NCBI GenBank assembly: GCA_937923175.1 | Contig: CALALB010000009.1 | Coordinates: forward strand, 1 to 64,000 | Reading direction: 5' to 3' | Source of the DNA: an uncultured Chromatiaceae bacterium | GTDB taxonomy: Bacteria; Pseudomonadota; Gammaproteobacteria; Chromatiales; Chromatiaceae | DNA: 64,000 nt | Translations under genes and position numbers: made by a program | The notes under the pieces: model-generated | The model's database searches: none | Seen by the model: the letters and a program-made list of their open reading frames with translations, nothing else | What the model was told of the DNA's origin: nothing | Part shown: in pieces, positions 36,306 through 45,898 of the stretch | How the letters are laid out: each line of letters starts with the position of its first letter | How positions within the stretch are numbered: position 1 is the first letter of the stretch

Positions 36306-37889
36306 TTAACCATTTGCCTCAGCCTTGGCAGCCTTGCTGTTGCCCTGTTCAGTCCGCTTGTCGCCACATGGCCAATAACCGGTGCGCGGTTGCGGCGGTG
36401 TCTTCAGGGCCTCAGCCATGGTCTCGCAGATGGTGCGCAAGACCTTGATGCGGGCGTGGCGTTTGTCATTACCCTCGATGAGGGTCCAGGCGGCATATTG
36501 GGTGCTGGTCCGGGCGATCATCTCATTGACCGCCTCCTGATAAAGCGGCCATTTCTCGCGGTTGCGCCAGTCCTCATCGGTGATCTTATAGCGCTTATAG
36601 GGCACGGACTCGCGTTCGCGAAAACGCTGGAGCTGCTCATCCAGACTGATCTGGAGCCAAAACTTAAGCAGGATGATGCCGCTATCGACGAGCTGTTCCT
36701 CGAAACGGTTGATCTCGGAATAGGCGCGGCGCCATTCAGCCGGTTTGGCAAAGCCCTCGACCCGTTCGACCAACACCCGCCCATACCAGGAGCGGTCATA
36801 GATGGTCATGCGTCCGGCGCGCGGGATATGACGCCAAAAACGCCAGAGATAATGATGCGCTCGTTCCTCGTCGGTCGGGGCGGCGACCGGAATGGCGCGA
36901 TAAAGCCTGGCATCCACCGCCTGGGCGATTCGCCGGATGGTCCCGCCCTTGCCGCTAGCATCCATCCCTTCGAAGACCAGGACCGTAGAGCGTCTTTTGT
37001 TATAGGCAGCCCAGGCCAATTCGTTGAGCTCGGCCTGGTAATGTTTGAGCAGTCTCTTGTAATCCTCGGCCGGTAGGCCTTGTTCCAGATCAAGCCGATC
37101 GAGCAGGGTGATCTGGGCGCTGGTGCTGGCCGGTAATTCGAGGGCATCGGCTGCTGTTTCATGGGTCGTCCCCCCACTGGCCTCGGCAAGACGCGCCCGC
37201 ATGACATGGAGCAGGGTTTTGCCGACGGTAAGATCTCGATAGCGCCGGTCGGCGGCCTCGATCAGATACCAAGGGGCACAACCGCGGTCGGTATGCCGGA
37301 TCACCCGTTCAGCCACCCGTTCGAAGGCGGCATAGTGCTCGGAGAACCGGCTCTTTTCTGGCAGCATCTTCCAACGGCTGCGGTCATCGCGGGCGAGTTC
37401 CTTGAGCCTGGTCTTTTGATCGGCCTCGGACATATGGAACCAAAACTTGACGATCAGCGCCCCGTCCTCGACCAGCATCTGTTCGAACTCGATGATCCGG
37501 TTGAGCTCGGCGTCTAATTCAGCGTCGTTACACAGGCCGCGGAAACGATGTTCGATGGGGGCCTGATACCATCCTCCGAATAGGATGGCGATCTCGCCGC
37601 GCGCCGGCAGCGCCCGCCAAAAACGCCAGTAGCGGGGGCGTTCGCGTTCCTCGTCGGACTCGTCCCAAAAGGCGAAGGTCTGGACCCCGCGGGTATCCAG
37701 CCACTCGTGCAGCCGGTTGACCACCTCGCCTTTGCCTGCCCCCTCGACCCCAGCGATCAGGACGATCAGCGGGATCTGGGAACCCCTGAGCTCGCGTTGC
37801 ACCACCAGGAGCTGGGTGCGTAGTTCCTCTTGCTGCTCCTTATATTCTTCCTTGCTGACTGAACGCCCGACCTTGGTTGCCTCAAACAT
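36306..37889 (-). CDS. pap: Polyphosphate:AMP phosphotransferase (two-domain PPK2)
   Basis: A 527-residue enzyme that uses polyphosphate to phosphorylate AMP to ADP. It is a tandem fusion of two PPK2 domains: the first has LIAGVEGAGKGEVVNRLHEW and the second FEGMDASGKGGTIRRIAQ, each a Walker A loop, followed by lid and Walker B-like segments (YDRSWYGRVLVERVEGF in the second; the matching FGGWYQAPIEHRF in the first departs from consensus). In class II PPK2 only the C-terminal domain is catalytic, which agrees with this. Its end shows a charged, low-complexity tail. Confidence 0.92.
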   Translation of the reverse strand: MFEATKVGRSVSKEEYKEQQEELRTQLLVVQRELRGSQIPLIVLIAGVEGAGKGEVVNRLHEWLDTRGVQTFAFWDESDEERERPRYWRFWRALPARGEIAILFGGWYQAPIEHRFRGLCNDAELDAELNRIIEFEQMLVEDGALIVKFWFHMSEADQKTRLKELARDDRSRWKMLPEKSRFSEHYAAFERVAERVIRHTDRGCAPWYLIEAADRRYRDLTVGKTLLHVMRARLAEASGGTTHETAADALELPASTSAQITLLDRLDLEQGLPAEDYKRLLKHYQAELNELAWAAYNKRRSTVLVFEGMDASGKGGTIRRIAQAVDARLYRAIPVAAPTDEERAHHYLWRFWRHIPRAGRMTIYDRSWYGRVLVERVEGFAKPAEWRRAYSEINRFEEQLVDSGIILLKFWLQISLDEQLQRFRERESVPYKRYKITDEDWRNREKWPLYQEAVNEMIARTSTQYAAWTLIEGNDKRHARIKVLRTICETMAEALKTPPQPRTGYWPCGDKRTEQGNSKAAKAEANG

Positions 37890-38293
37890 CGCTCGTTGAC
37901 CCCTTATTCAGGATTGCCCCAGGCCTTAAGGCTATCTGGGTTATCAGTCTGGTGAAAGCCTGAGGCTATGGAGGGCGAGCGGATCTCAGGATCCCTCACC
38001 GGCTTTAGGTCAGAGGCGATGACGGAATGCGCCGCCATGACGCATGATGAGGTTTCTCGATGTACCCGAGGATAGGGTCGGGACAGCGGGTGTATCGACC
38101 CAGGCGCAAGCACCCTGATCCCTGGCAGTCCCGCGGAAGTTGATGCATATCATTCAATTGCCATCTTTTGGTGGACCAACTGTGGGCCTTTCCCTTAAGT
38201 TTTCTGCTGGCCTCTGCATGCCAGCTGTAGCGTGCAAGAACAAAGATCCGTGGCCAAGAACCCGGTATCCACCATCTGCGGAGGATTGACTGC
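37890..38293 (+). other. Long upstream region of the Sre-like operon
   Basis: 404 bases without a gene. It carries the FNR-type box at 38140-38153 and a ribosome-binding site GGAGG ten bases before the sreA start. No clear -10 was identified downstream of the box, and nothing else was recognised. Confidence 0.5.
38140..38153 (+). promoter_or_regulatory. FNR/Anr-type binding site
   Basis: TTGATGCATATCAT matches the FNR consensus TTGAT-N4-ATCAA at nine of ten positions. It lies about 140 bases upstream of the Sre-like operon, suggesting induction under low oxygen. A Crp-like factor could also use a related half-site. Confidence 0.6.
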
Positions 38294-41068
38294 ATGGCTT
38301 GGACCCTTCCCCGCCTGTCGCGCCGGGCCTTTTTAAAAGGCACAAGTCTAGGTGCGGCAGGGCTAACCCTATTGGCGCCCACATCTCCATTCCCCAAAGA
38401 GACCGCGGCCAAGGAGGAGGTCAAGGAGGAGGTCTATTACAGCATCTGTAATTTTTGCTCATCCCTGTGCAATCTCCAGGTGACGACCCGCACCCATCAA
38501 GGCGATAAACGGGTGGTCAAGCTCGATGGCAATCCCCATTCGACCCTTAATCGCGGCAAGATCTGCGCGCGCGGTCAGGCGGGCCTGCGTCAGGTTTATG
38601 ACACTGACCGCATCAAGACCCCCTTGATCCGGGTCAAGGGCAGCAAACGCGGCGACTATGCCTTTCGCCCCGCCAGCTGGGAAGAGGCCTATGCCTATAT
38701 TGCCCAAAAGGTCCAGGAGTCAGGGATCAAGCCCTGGGAGTGGACCATGGTGGGAGGATGGACCTCCTGCGTGTTCTATATGAACTGGGCTGTGCCCTTT
38801 GCGATGGCCAATGAGATCCCAAATATCGTCGCCTCGCCCATGCAGCATTGTGTGACCACCGGGCATCTGGGGACGGATGTGGTGACCGGCAATTTCAATA
38901 TCCACGATGAGGTGCTGCCGGATTTCGATAACGCCAAATATATCCTCTTGGTTGCCAATAATGCCTCGATCGGGGCGGTCTCGACCTGCCGTATGGTGCG
39001 CTTTGCCCAGGGCCGCAAGAAGGGTGCCAAGATCGTGGCGCTGGACCCCCGCCGTTCCGAGACCGCGGCCAAGGCCGATGAATGGATCCGGATCAGGCCG
39101 GGGACGGATTTGGCCTTTTTGCTCGCCATGATGCGTATCCTGATGAGCGAGGGGCTGTATGACGGCGATTTCCTGCGCCGTCATACCAATATGCCCTTCT
39201 TGGCCTATCGCGATGAGTCAGGTGAGCTGAGATTATTCACCGACCCCGAGGGCCGGCCCCAGGTGTTGGTGGAAGGGACAAACCAGGTGCGGGTATTGCC
39301 GAGCTTTACCAATGACAATCAGCGCGATCTCGATGGTCAGAGTCTGACCCCTGCCCTGAGCACGCCCAAGGGGTTCAGCTCGGATGGCCGGGCGGTCATG
39401 ACGGTCTTCGAGGCCCAGCTTCAGGAGCTTGCCCCCTATACGCCCGAATGGGCCGCCGACATCACGGGTATCCCAGCCAAGGATATCCGGCGCATTGCCT
39501 ATGAGTTCGGCACCACCCGCCCGGCGATCATCGACCCAGGTTGGCATGGGGCGCGTTATGGCAATGTGATGATGCTGCGGCGGGTCCAGGCGATGATTCA
39601 GGCCCTAACTGGGGGGATCGACCGCATCGGCGGCTGGATCAATTCCGGCGAGGTGCATCACAAGGCCGCTCATATGTATGAGGCCATGGAACACGGCTAC
39701 GAGATGGGCTCGCCCTTGGCGACGCTCACGGGCATGGCCTTTGCCAAGATGGTGATCAGTGCCCTGTCCAAGGGCGAAAACTTCTCGCATGGTCATCCTG
39801 GCTGGACCTGGGTTTGGAATGCGCAAGAGCGTGAGTCTGGGCGCTTTAATGTCGCCCTACCGGTGATGACCGATTCGGGCCTTAAGGAATCGGTCGAGGG
39901 ACGGGTCAGGTTCAAGGGTGAGCCCTATTGCACCCGGGCGTTCTTGATCAATGCCTCAAACCCGGTGCGTCATTATTACCCGGACAGCCGCTGGAAAGAG
40001 ATCCTGGCCCATGACAACGTCGAGCTGGTGATTCTGATCGATGTCCTGCCCTCGGACACAGCGCTCTATGCCGATGTCATCCTGCCCAATACCGCCTATC
40101 TCGAACGCGATGAGCCGACGCTTTATGGCAATGGCGTTAATCATGATCTGGCGCTCACCACCCGCTATGCCGCCATCCCGCCGCTCTACGACACCGAGGA
40201 GGCGGCGGATATCCTGCTCAAGATGACCGAGATCATCTCGGGCAATACCGACGCCTTCCATGAGTGGGTCGAGAAACTGACCGGGCTGAAGGCCGAACCC
40301 ATCAAGGCCGCGCTCGAACGCAATCGCCAGACCCTAAAGAAGGGGGCCTATCAACAGGCCTGCCGTGAGGTCGCCTTCGCCCAGACGGCCGATCGCCTTG
40401 GGGTGACCCCGCAGCATATCGACGAGGTATTGCGCGCCAAAGGGGTCTATCATGAGCTCGACCGCGATCAGGTATTGGCGAGATACGCCATGCCTGCCAA
40501 GCTGCCAGTCCCCACCGAAAGCGGTCGGATCGAATTTTACTCAACCCTGATGCGTCAGTTACGCGACGCCGGCCATACCGAACCCAACTTCAGCGTTCTT
40601 GCGACCTATATCCCCGCGCGTCTGCGCTCGGGGGCGCCGCAAGAGATTAACGCGCCCCTGGCCAAGGACGAGTTCTATTTTACCTATGGCAAGACGCCGA
40701 CCGTCTCGCACGGATCCACCAATAGCAACAATCCAGTGCTGGCAGCGATCAATGAGTTCAAGACGGATGTCTATAAGGGGGTGTGGATTCATCCCAGCCG
40801 CGCCCAGGCCCTGGGGATCCGCATGGGTGATCGCATCCAGATCACCAATACCCAATCCGGGCAAAGGGCTACCGGGCATGCCTATATCACCCGCCTGATC
40901 CATCCGGATGTGCTCTTTGTCTATAGCTCGTTTGGGGTCGAAAACAAAGCGCTGTCGCGCACCCATGGCGAGGGCACGGCGACCAGCAAGCTGATCCCTT
41001 ATCAGATCGAACCTGTGGTTGCCGGTTTTCGCTCGCAGGAATTCACCGTGCGGGTAAGTCGGCTCTGA
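38294..41068 (+). CDS. Sre/Psr-type molybdopterin oxidoreductase, catalytic subunit
   Basis: A 924-residue DMSO-reductase-family enzyme with a twin-arginine signal (LSRRAFLKGTSLGAAG), so it acts in the periplasm. The 4Fe-4S site is Cys52-x2-Cys55-x3-Cys59 with Cys91; the probable Mo ligand is Cys186 in SPMQHCVTTGH. Partners are a four-cluster FeS protein and an NrfD-type anchor. This arrangement matches sulfur, polysulfide, thiosulfate and tetrathionate reductases; sulfur or polysulfide reduction (Sre/Psr) fits a purple sulfur bacterium best, but substrate and direction cannot be read from sequence. ArrA/ArxA are shorter and less likely. A GGAGG site lies ten bases before the ATG. Confidence 0.85.
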   Translation: MAWTLPRLSRRAFLKGTSLGAAGLTLLAPTSPFPKETAAKEEVKEEVYYSICNFCSSLCNLQVTTRTHQGDKRVVKLDGNPHSTLNRGKICARGQAGLRQVYDTDRIKTPLIRVKGSKRGDYAFRPASWEEAYAYIAQKVQESGIKPWEWTMVGGWTSCVFYMNWAVPFAMANEIPNIVASPMQHCVTTGHLGTDVVTGNFNIHDEVLPDFDNAKYILLVANNASIGAVSTCRMVRFAQGRKKGAKIVALDPRRSETAAKADEWIRIRPGTDLAFLLAMMRILMSEGLYDGDFLRRHTNMPFLAYRDESGELRLFTDPEGRPQVLVEGTNQVRVLPSFTNDNQRDLDGQSLTPALSTPKGFSSDGRAVMTVFEAQLQELAPYTPEWAADITGIPAKDIRRIAYEFGTTRPAIIDPGWHGARYGNVMMLRRVQAMIQALTGGIDRIGGWINSGEVHHKAAHMYEAMEHGYEMGSPLATLTGMAFAKMVISALSKGENFSHGHPGWTWVWNAQERESGRFNVALPVMTDSGLKESVEGRVRFKGEPYCTRAFLINASNPVRHYYPDSRWKEILAHDNVELVILIDVLPSDTALYADVILPNTAYLERDEPTLYGNGVNHDLALTTRYAAIPPLYDTEEAADILLKMTEIISGNTDAFHEWVEKLTGLKAEPIKAALERNRQTLKKGAYQQACREVAFAQTADRLGVTPQHIDEVLRAKGVYHELDRDQVLARYAMPAKLPVPTESGRIEFYSTLMRQLRDAGHTEPNFSVLATYIPARLRSGAPQEINAPLAKDEFYFTYGKTPTVSHGSTNSNNPVLAAINEFKTDVYKGVWIHPSRAQALGIRMGDRIQITNTQSGQRATGHAYITRLIHPDVLFVYSSFGVENKALSRTHGEGTATSKLIPYQIEPVVAGFRSQEFTVRVSRL

Positions 41069-41082
41069 CGGAGGGGTGCATA

Positions 41083-41700
41083 ATGACACACTATGCCATG
41101 GTCATCGATCTCAATACCTGCGTCGGCTGCAATGCCTGTATGGCCGCCTGTGCCATGGAAAACCAGACCCCGGTCTGGGATAAAAACAAATGGCGCACCT
41201 ATGTCCATGACAAGGAGATCGGTCTGGGTTCGGACGTGCACCGGCGTTTCTTCCCGAGACTCTGTAACCACTGCGACAACCCCCCGTGCATGACGGTCTG
41301 TCCGAGCGGAGCCACCTATAAGAAGCCGAATGGGATTGTGATGGTCGATCAGGATCTGTGCATGGGTTGTCGCGCCTGTGCCATGGCCTGCCCCTATCAT
41401 GCCCGGGTCGAGGTCACTTGGCAGGATGTCAAGGAGGGGCAAAAGTTCTATGGCTCAGATTATCGGCGCCGCCGCCCGAGCGTGGATAAATGCTCGTTTT
41501 GCGAGCACCGGGTCGAACAGGGGCTCAAACCTGCCTGTGTCGAGACCTGTGTTGGGTCGGCGCGCCTGTTTGGCGACCTCGATGATCCAGAGGATCCCAT
41601 CGCCCAGATCGTCGCCAGCGGGGTGGCCCGACCGCTGATGCCGCATATCGGTACCCGACCCAATGTCTATTACATCGATGATATCCGCTGGAGGGGCTAA
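41083..41700 (+). CDS. Sre/Psr-type iron-sulfur electron-transfer subunit
   Basis: A 205-residue PsrB/NrfC-like protein with four cysteine clusters: CVGCNACMAACAMEN, CNHCDNPPCMTVCPSG, CMGCRACAMACPYH, and CSFC with CVETCVGSAR. It should carry electrons between the catalytic and membrane subunits. It has no signal of its own and probably leaves the cytoplasm as a complex with the Tat-exported subunit. GGAGGGG lies upstream of the ATG, 14 bases after the preceding stop. Confidence 0.92.
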   Translation: MTHYAMVIDLNTCVGCNACMAACAMENQTPVWDKNKWRTYVHDKEIGLGSDVHRRFFPRLCNHCDNPPCMTVCPSGATYKKPNGIVMVDQDLCMGCRACAMACPYHARVEVTWQDVKEGQKFYGSDYRRRRPSVDKCSFCEHRVEQGLKPACVETCVGSARLFGDLDDPEDPIAQIVASGVARPLMPHIGTRPNVYYIDDIRWRG

Positions 41701-41703
41701 GCC

Positions 41704-42663
41704 ATGGACGTCCATATGACCTATGCGACTCAGGAGATCTGGACCTGGTGGCTGGCGATCTATCTCTATTTCGGCGGCCTGGGGGCAGCGACCCTGGCAG
41801 TGACCTTTCTGACCGATATGTATCTCAAGCCGGATCGCGGGCTCGTGATCTGGGGTGCAGGCGCAGGCGTAATCCTCTTGGCTCTCGGCTCAATGATGCT
41901 CTTTGGGCATCTGCTTGACAAGCTGGCGGTCATCCATGTGCTGAGTCCGTTGGTGTTATTCAAAAAGCCAGACGCCTGGATCGCCTGGGGGACCCAGTTC
42001 ATCATCTGGATGATGGTCTGGGGGGTGCTCTATGCCTTGCCCTATGTGCGCGAGACCGAGTTTGCGCGCCAGGTCCCGGTCATACGCAATCTGATCGATC
42101 GCTCATTTGTGATTGGGATCGCCAATCTCGTCAAACGCTTTCGGCGGTCAGTGGGGTGGCTTGCGGTCATCAATGGGGTCGGGGTTGCGGTTTATACCGG
42201 CCTGTTATTGCAATCCTTCCCCGCGGTCGCCCTGTGGCACAACCCGGCGGTGCCCTTGCTCTTTACCATCTCGGCCTTTTCAACGGCAATGGCCTTTTTG
42301 ATCCTATTGATGTACACCCTGTTGAAGGATCAGGCCGACGAGCATGTGCGGGTCCTGTATGAGCGCATCGACCTGGTGCTGATCGCCGCCGAGCTGGTGG
42401 TTTTGTTTTCGCTTTATCAATATCTCAAGAATGGTTCGGAATCGGCGGTGCGTTCGCTTGAGCTGCTGTGGAATGACTATGGATGGGTTGTGGGCTTTAT
42501 CGGTTTCGGTTTGATCGTGCCCTTCCTCTTGGAGCTCAAAGGGGTTATCCGCGGCTGGGGGGGGCGCCTGCCGATCCTCACCGCCTCGGTTTTGGTTCTG
42601 ATGGGCGGCTATCTGTTGCGGCATTATTTCATGTATGCCGGGGTGTATGCCTATCCGTGGTGA
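41704..42663 (+). CDS. NrfD/PsrC-type quinone-interacting membrane subunit
   Basis: A 319-residue inner-membrane protein with eight to nine hydrophobic helices (for example WLAIYLYFGGLGAATLAVTF and GLIVPFLLELKGVI). The family is NrfD/PsrC, which oxidises or reduces quinol at the membrane; it differs from the DmsC-type SoeC of the other operon. Start at ATG 41704, three bases after the FeS subunit stop, with GGAGGGG nearby. Confidence 0.9.
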   Translation: MDVHMTYATQEIWTWWLAIYLYFGGLGAATLAVTFLTDMYLKPDRGLVIWGAGAGVILLALGSMMLFGHLLDKLAVIHVLSPLVLFKKPDAWIAWGTQFIIWMMVWGVLYALPYVRETEFARQVPVIRNLIDRSFVIGIANLVKRFRRSVGWLAVINGVGVAVYTGLLLQSFPAVALWHNPAVPLLFTISAFSTAMAFLILLMYTLLKDQADEHVRVLYERIDLVLIAAELVVLFSLYQYLKNGSESAVRSLELLWNDYGWVVGFIGFGLIVPFLLELKGVIRGWGGRLPILTASVLVLMGGYLLRHYFMYAGVYAYPW

Positions 42664-42670
42664 GTTCAGG

Positions 42671-42689
42671 GGCGGGCCCAAGGCCCGCC
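42671..42689 (+). other. Strong hairpin after the NrfD-type gene
   Basis: GGCGGGCC pairs perfectly with GGCCCGCC around a CAA loop, eight bases past the stop. No T run follows, so it is likely a transcript-stability or partial-termination element between structural genes and maturation genes. Confidence 0.5.
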
Positions 42690-42836
42690 GCCTGTCAGAC
42701 CTGGGCAGGGGCCGTCTGTATCCCAGGATGCAGACAGGGGTGATGGGCACTGTGGATATTCGCCCTTCAAGCTGCAAGGACTCAGGGCGGTTGCCTTGCT
42801 GGCGCTTATGGCGGCTATATTCCTGAATCTGTGGTC

Positions 42837-43442
42837 ATGCCCCCTAATCCTAATATCGACCCCGCCCATCTGCGCCGTTTGGCGCTATTGCTGGCGCTTC
42901 CTGACCCCGATGCCTTGGGGGTGCTGAATGACCTGACCGCTCATGAACCCTGGCTTGCTGAGCCCATTACTGAACTTGCGGTCTATACCCTCGAAGAATG
43001 GCAGGCCGAATTCAATCGCCTCTTTGTCGCAGGCTATCCCCATACACCCTGTCCGCCCTATGAATCGGCCTATCGCGAGGGATGGATGAACGGTAGGTCT
43101 ATCCAATCCTTGGCTGAACTCTATGGTCGCGCCGGTCTGGTGGCTCAGGCCATGCCTGCCGACTATCTGGGCACCCAGCTTGAATTTGCTGCCTATCTTT
43201 GGGAAGGCGCCTCTATTCAGCTGGACATGGCCAAAACGGCTGGCCATGCCGATGGCCCATCGCTATCCCCAGCGCAGGCTACCGATCCCCAGGCATGCGC
43301 AGCTGCGCTCTGGGAGGAACATCTTTGTCAATGGCTGCCGCGTTTCGCCCAGGATCTCCAGATCCATGCCCGGCTACTCCTCTATCAGCGGCTCGGCGAG
43401 CAGCTGGCTGAGCTTTGCGCAGGATGTGAGCATGACGGCTGA
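42837..43442 (+). CDS. TorD/DmsD-family molybdoenzyme maturation chaperone
   Basis: A 201-residue cytoplasmic chaperone. It has the TorD features EWQAEFNRLFVAGYPHTPCP followed by PYESAYREGWMNGRSI, and an all-helical composition. Such proteins bind the Tat signal and apoenzyme of the catalytic subunit until the cofactor is inserted. Either GTG 42831 or ATG 42837 could be the start. Its 3' end overlaps the HybE-like gene. Confidence 0.88.
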   Translation: MPPNPNIDPAHLRRLALLLALPDPDALGVLNDLTAHEPWLAEPITELAVYTLEEWQAEFNRLFVAGYPHTPCPPYESAYREGWMNGRSIQSLAELYGRAGLVAQAMPADYLGTQLEFAAYLWEGASIQLDMAKTAGHADGPSLSPAQATDPQACAAALWEEHLCQWLPRFAQDLQIHARLLLYQRLGEQLAELCAGCEHDG

Positions 43443-44004
43443 ACCGTTTTGGCAGATCCAGCAGGATCTTGCGGATGATCAGGCGCTCATTGAACGGATC
43501 ATCGCAGTCCACGCCGAGATCCTGAACGGCCAGTTGGCCGCTGATCCCATGCTCAATCCCAACCTGCCCATTGAGGTCCGGGCCCTGCGCCGGATCGAGG
43601 AATGGCGGGTGTTGTTGCTTCTAACCCCCTGGATGCTCGGGCGTCTCTTTTTCCCCGACCGGGCGCCGGCATTTGCTCTCCCCCCCGGGTGGTCGGCCCA
43701 GGAACGGCAGGGTGCAGACTATCAAATACTCGGACCCCGCGTGCGCTTTGAGCTACTCGGTCAACCCCAGCAGGCCCATCTCGGTTATCTCGAATGGCTA
43801 GGGCATTATCTCCTGCAGCCCATTTGTCTCAATATGGAGCCCTATCCAGATGCTGAGGCGGTCTTTGCGGCCTGGGCTGAGGTCATCCGGGTGCGCGACG
43901 AAAATATGGAGGCCATGCGCCGCGCTTGTCCCATCCAGCGCGAGATCTCGAGACGAGAGCTCCTGGGTGTTTGCAGCCAGGCGATCAGGGGGAAATCCAA
44001 ATAG
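43432..44004 (+). CDS. HybE-like chaperone within a molybdoenzyme operon
   Basis: A 190-residue protein whose layout follows the HybE [NiFe]-hydrogenase assembly chaperone family: an N-terminal helix (DDQALIERIIAVHAEI), NPNLPIEVRALRRIEEWRVL, LLTPWMLGRLFFPDRAP, a charged beta segment, and a C-terminal SRRELLGVC, the SRRxLL ending seen in many HybE proteins. In hydrogenase operons HybE acts with Tat signals of the small subunit. Here it overlaps the TorD-type gene by 11 bases and no hydrogenase gene is nearby. Assignment is from pattern recognition; a general Tat-proofreading role is inferred. Confidence 0.65.
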   Translation: MTAEPFWQIQQDLADDQALIERIIAVHAEILNGQLAADPMLNPNLPIEVRALRRIEEWRVLLLLTPWMLGRLFFPDRAPAFALPPGWSAQERQGADYQILGPRVRFELLGQPQQAHLGYLEWLGHYLLQPICLNMEPYPDAEAVFAAWAEVIRVRDENMEAMRRACPIQREISRRELLGVCSQAIRGKSK

Positions 44005-44037
44005 CCATTCCCGCGACACCCCGGTCCCCTGGCGAGT

Positions 44038-44409
44038 TCATAACCATTTTGGCCCTAGGATCAGCGCCCAAACCACCAGACACAGGGCGATGCTGGCAAA
44101 GACCGCGGCTGAGGCGATGTCCTTGGCGCGCCCCGAGAGCTCATGGCGCTCCAGACCCACCCGATCGACATTGGCCTCGATGGCCGAATTCAGCAACTCG
44201 ACGATGGGTACGATCAACAGACTGCCGACCAGGAGGGCGCGTTCGACTGGTGTCTCGCCCAGCCATAACCCCAAGGGCACGAGCAGGATCAGGAGAAAAA
44301 CCTCCTGGCGGAAGGCCTCTTCGAGCTCAAAGCAGGCCTTCAGGCCTTTCATCGAATACCCAAAGGCATAGATCACCCGCCGCCAGCCGCGGACATTGCG
44401 GTTAGCCAT
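44038..44409 (-). CDS. dgkA: Diacylglycerol kinase
   Basis: A 123-residue three-helix inner-membrane kinase that phosphorylates diacylglycerol to phosphatidate. The family motif [24 protein letters not shown] is complete, with AFRQEVFL upstream. ATG 44409 matches the usual length and overlaps the end of gcvPB by eight bases (ATGGCTAA), so it is the last gene of the gcv operon. Confidence 0.95.
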   Translation of the reverse strand: MANRNVRGWRRVIYAFGYSMKGLKACFELEEAFRQEVFLLILLVPLGLWLGETPVERALLVGSLLIVPIVELLNSAIEANVDRVGLERHELSGRAKDIASAAVFASIALCLVVWALILGPKWL

Positions 44410-45874
44410 GGGAACCCTCGCCGACGGTCGGCCGCCAGGCGAGATCGAGCTGGCGCGCGGCATGGACCTCGTCGAGTCGGCTGACGGGTAAATGGTGAGG
44501 GGCGTTGTGCAGAAGCTCGGGATTTTCCACACACTCGCGCCGGATAGCGATCAATGCCTCAGCGAGGCCGTCGAGGGTCTGTTTGCTTTCTGTCTCGGTC
44601 GGCTCGATCAAGAGACACTCGGGGACCAGGAGTGGGAAATAGGTGGTCGGGGCATGATAGCCATAATCCAAAAGACGCTTGGCGACATCCGCAGTGCTCA
44701 CCCCGAACGCCCTGGCCTCGGGTTTGAGGGTGAGGATGAATTCATGGCTCGCCCGGCGGGTGGGATAGGCAAGGGTAAAGCCGGCAGATCTCAGACGCGC
44801 CAGCAGATAATTGGCATTGAGCGTGGCAAACTCAGCGACCCGGCTTAAACCCTGGCGCCCCAATAAACGGGCATAGACATAGGCGCGCAAGAGGATCCCG
44901 ATATTGCCGCCGAATGCGGTCAGCCGACCGATGCTCTGGGGTCGGTCGGATTCGGTCAGCCAGCGATAGCCGTCATCCGCAGTGCGCTCGACCAAGGGGA
45001 CGGGCAGATAGGGTGCAAGCTGTGCCCGTACCCCTACTGGACCTGCCCCTGGTCCGCCGCCGCCATGGGGGGTGGCAAAGGTCTTATGCAGGTTGACATG
45101 GACGATGTCGAAGCCCATGTCTGCCGGGCGCACCTGACCCAAAATCCCGTTGAGATTGGCCCCATCGTAATAAAGCAGACCTCCTGCGCCATGGACCGCC
45201 TCGGCGATTGCCCGGATGTTGCGCTCAAAGACCCCGAGGGTGCTCGGGTTGGTCAGCATGATCCCGGCGGTCTTCGGCCCAAGCGCCGACCGAAGGGCAG
45301 CAAGATCGACATCGCCATCCGGACCTGTCGGGATCTCGCGTACCTGGAAACCGGCCATAGCCGCCGAGGCCGGATTGGTCCCATGGGCGGCATCTGGGAT
45401 CAAGATCTCGGTGCGCTGACTCTCTCCGCGCCCGCGATGATAGGCGCGGATCATTAGGACCCCTGCAAGCTCGCCCTGGGCGCCTGCCGCCGGGGCCAGG
45501 GAAACCGCGTCCATCCCAGTGACTGCCTTGAGGATCTCCTGGAGCTCATAGAGACAGGCCAAAAGCCCTTGCCCCTGCTCAGCTGGTGCTAAGGGATGGC
45601 GGCTTAGAAATGCAGGGAGCATGGCGAGCGCATGACAGACCCTGGGGTTGTATTTCATGGTGCACGAGCCCAGGGGATAACAATGGGTGTCGATCGAAAA
45701 ATTCTTTTGCGAAAGACCCGTGTAATGGCGCATCACCTCCAGCTCCGAGACCTCAGGCAGGGCAGGCCGCTGAGTACGGCATAGATGCGAAGGGAGGTCG
45801 GGCAGTTTAGGGGTTTGCAGCGGCGCCTGCGTAGGGGCGCGGCGCCCTGGCCGAGAGCGTTCTTGGATCAGCAT
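44402..45874 (-). CDS. gcvPB: Glycine dehydrogenase (decarboxylating) subunit 2
   Basis: The C-terminal half of P-protein as a separate 490-residue chain. It holds the PLP-binding Lys in [18 protein letters not shown] and segments [20 protein letters not shown], then [16 protein letters not shown] and [13 protein letters not shown]. With GcvPA it decarboxylates glycine and loads the aminomethyl group onto lipoyl-GcvH. Two-subunit P-protein is an alternative to the single long GcvP of E. coli. The N-terminal ~50 residues are Pro-rich and extended. Confidence 0.96.
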   Translation of the reverse strand: MLIQERSRPGRRAPTQAPLQTPKLPDLPSHLCRTQRPALPEVSELEVMRHYTGLSQKNFSIDTHCYPLGSCTMKYNPRVCHALAMLPAFLSRHPLAPAEQGQGLLACLYELQEILKAVTGMDAVSLAPAAGAQGELAGVLMIRAYHRGRGESQRTEILIPDAAHGTNPASAAMAGFQVREIPTGPDGDVDLAALRSALGPKTAGIMLTNPSTLGVFERNIRAIAEAVHGAGGLLYYDGANLNGILGQVRPADMGFDIVHVNLHKTFATPHGGGGPGAGPVGVRAQLAPYLPVPLVERTADDGYRWLTESDRPQSIGRLTAFGGNIGILLRAYVYARLLGRQGLSRVAEFATLNANYLLARLRSAGFTLAYPTRRASHEFILTLKPEARAFGVSTADVAKRLLDYGYHAPTTYFPLLVPECLLIEPTETESKQTLDGLAEALIAIRRECVENPELLHNAPHHLPVSRLDEVHAARQLDLAWRPTVGEGSHG

Positions 45875-45898
45875 GAGGGTACAGTCAACGATTTGGGG

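Noticed and set aside
38294-41068. Arsenite/arsenate enzyme (ArxA/ArrA) or tetrathionate reductase for the second molybdoenzyme
   Set aside because: ArxA/ArrA are shorter. TtrA is closer in size and not firmly excluded, but the NrfD partner, operon order and host context fit Sre/Psr better.
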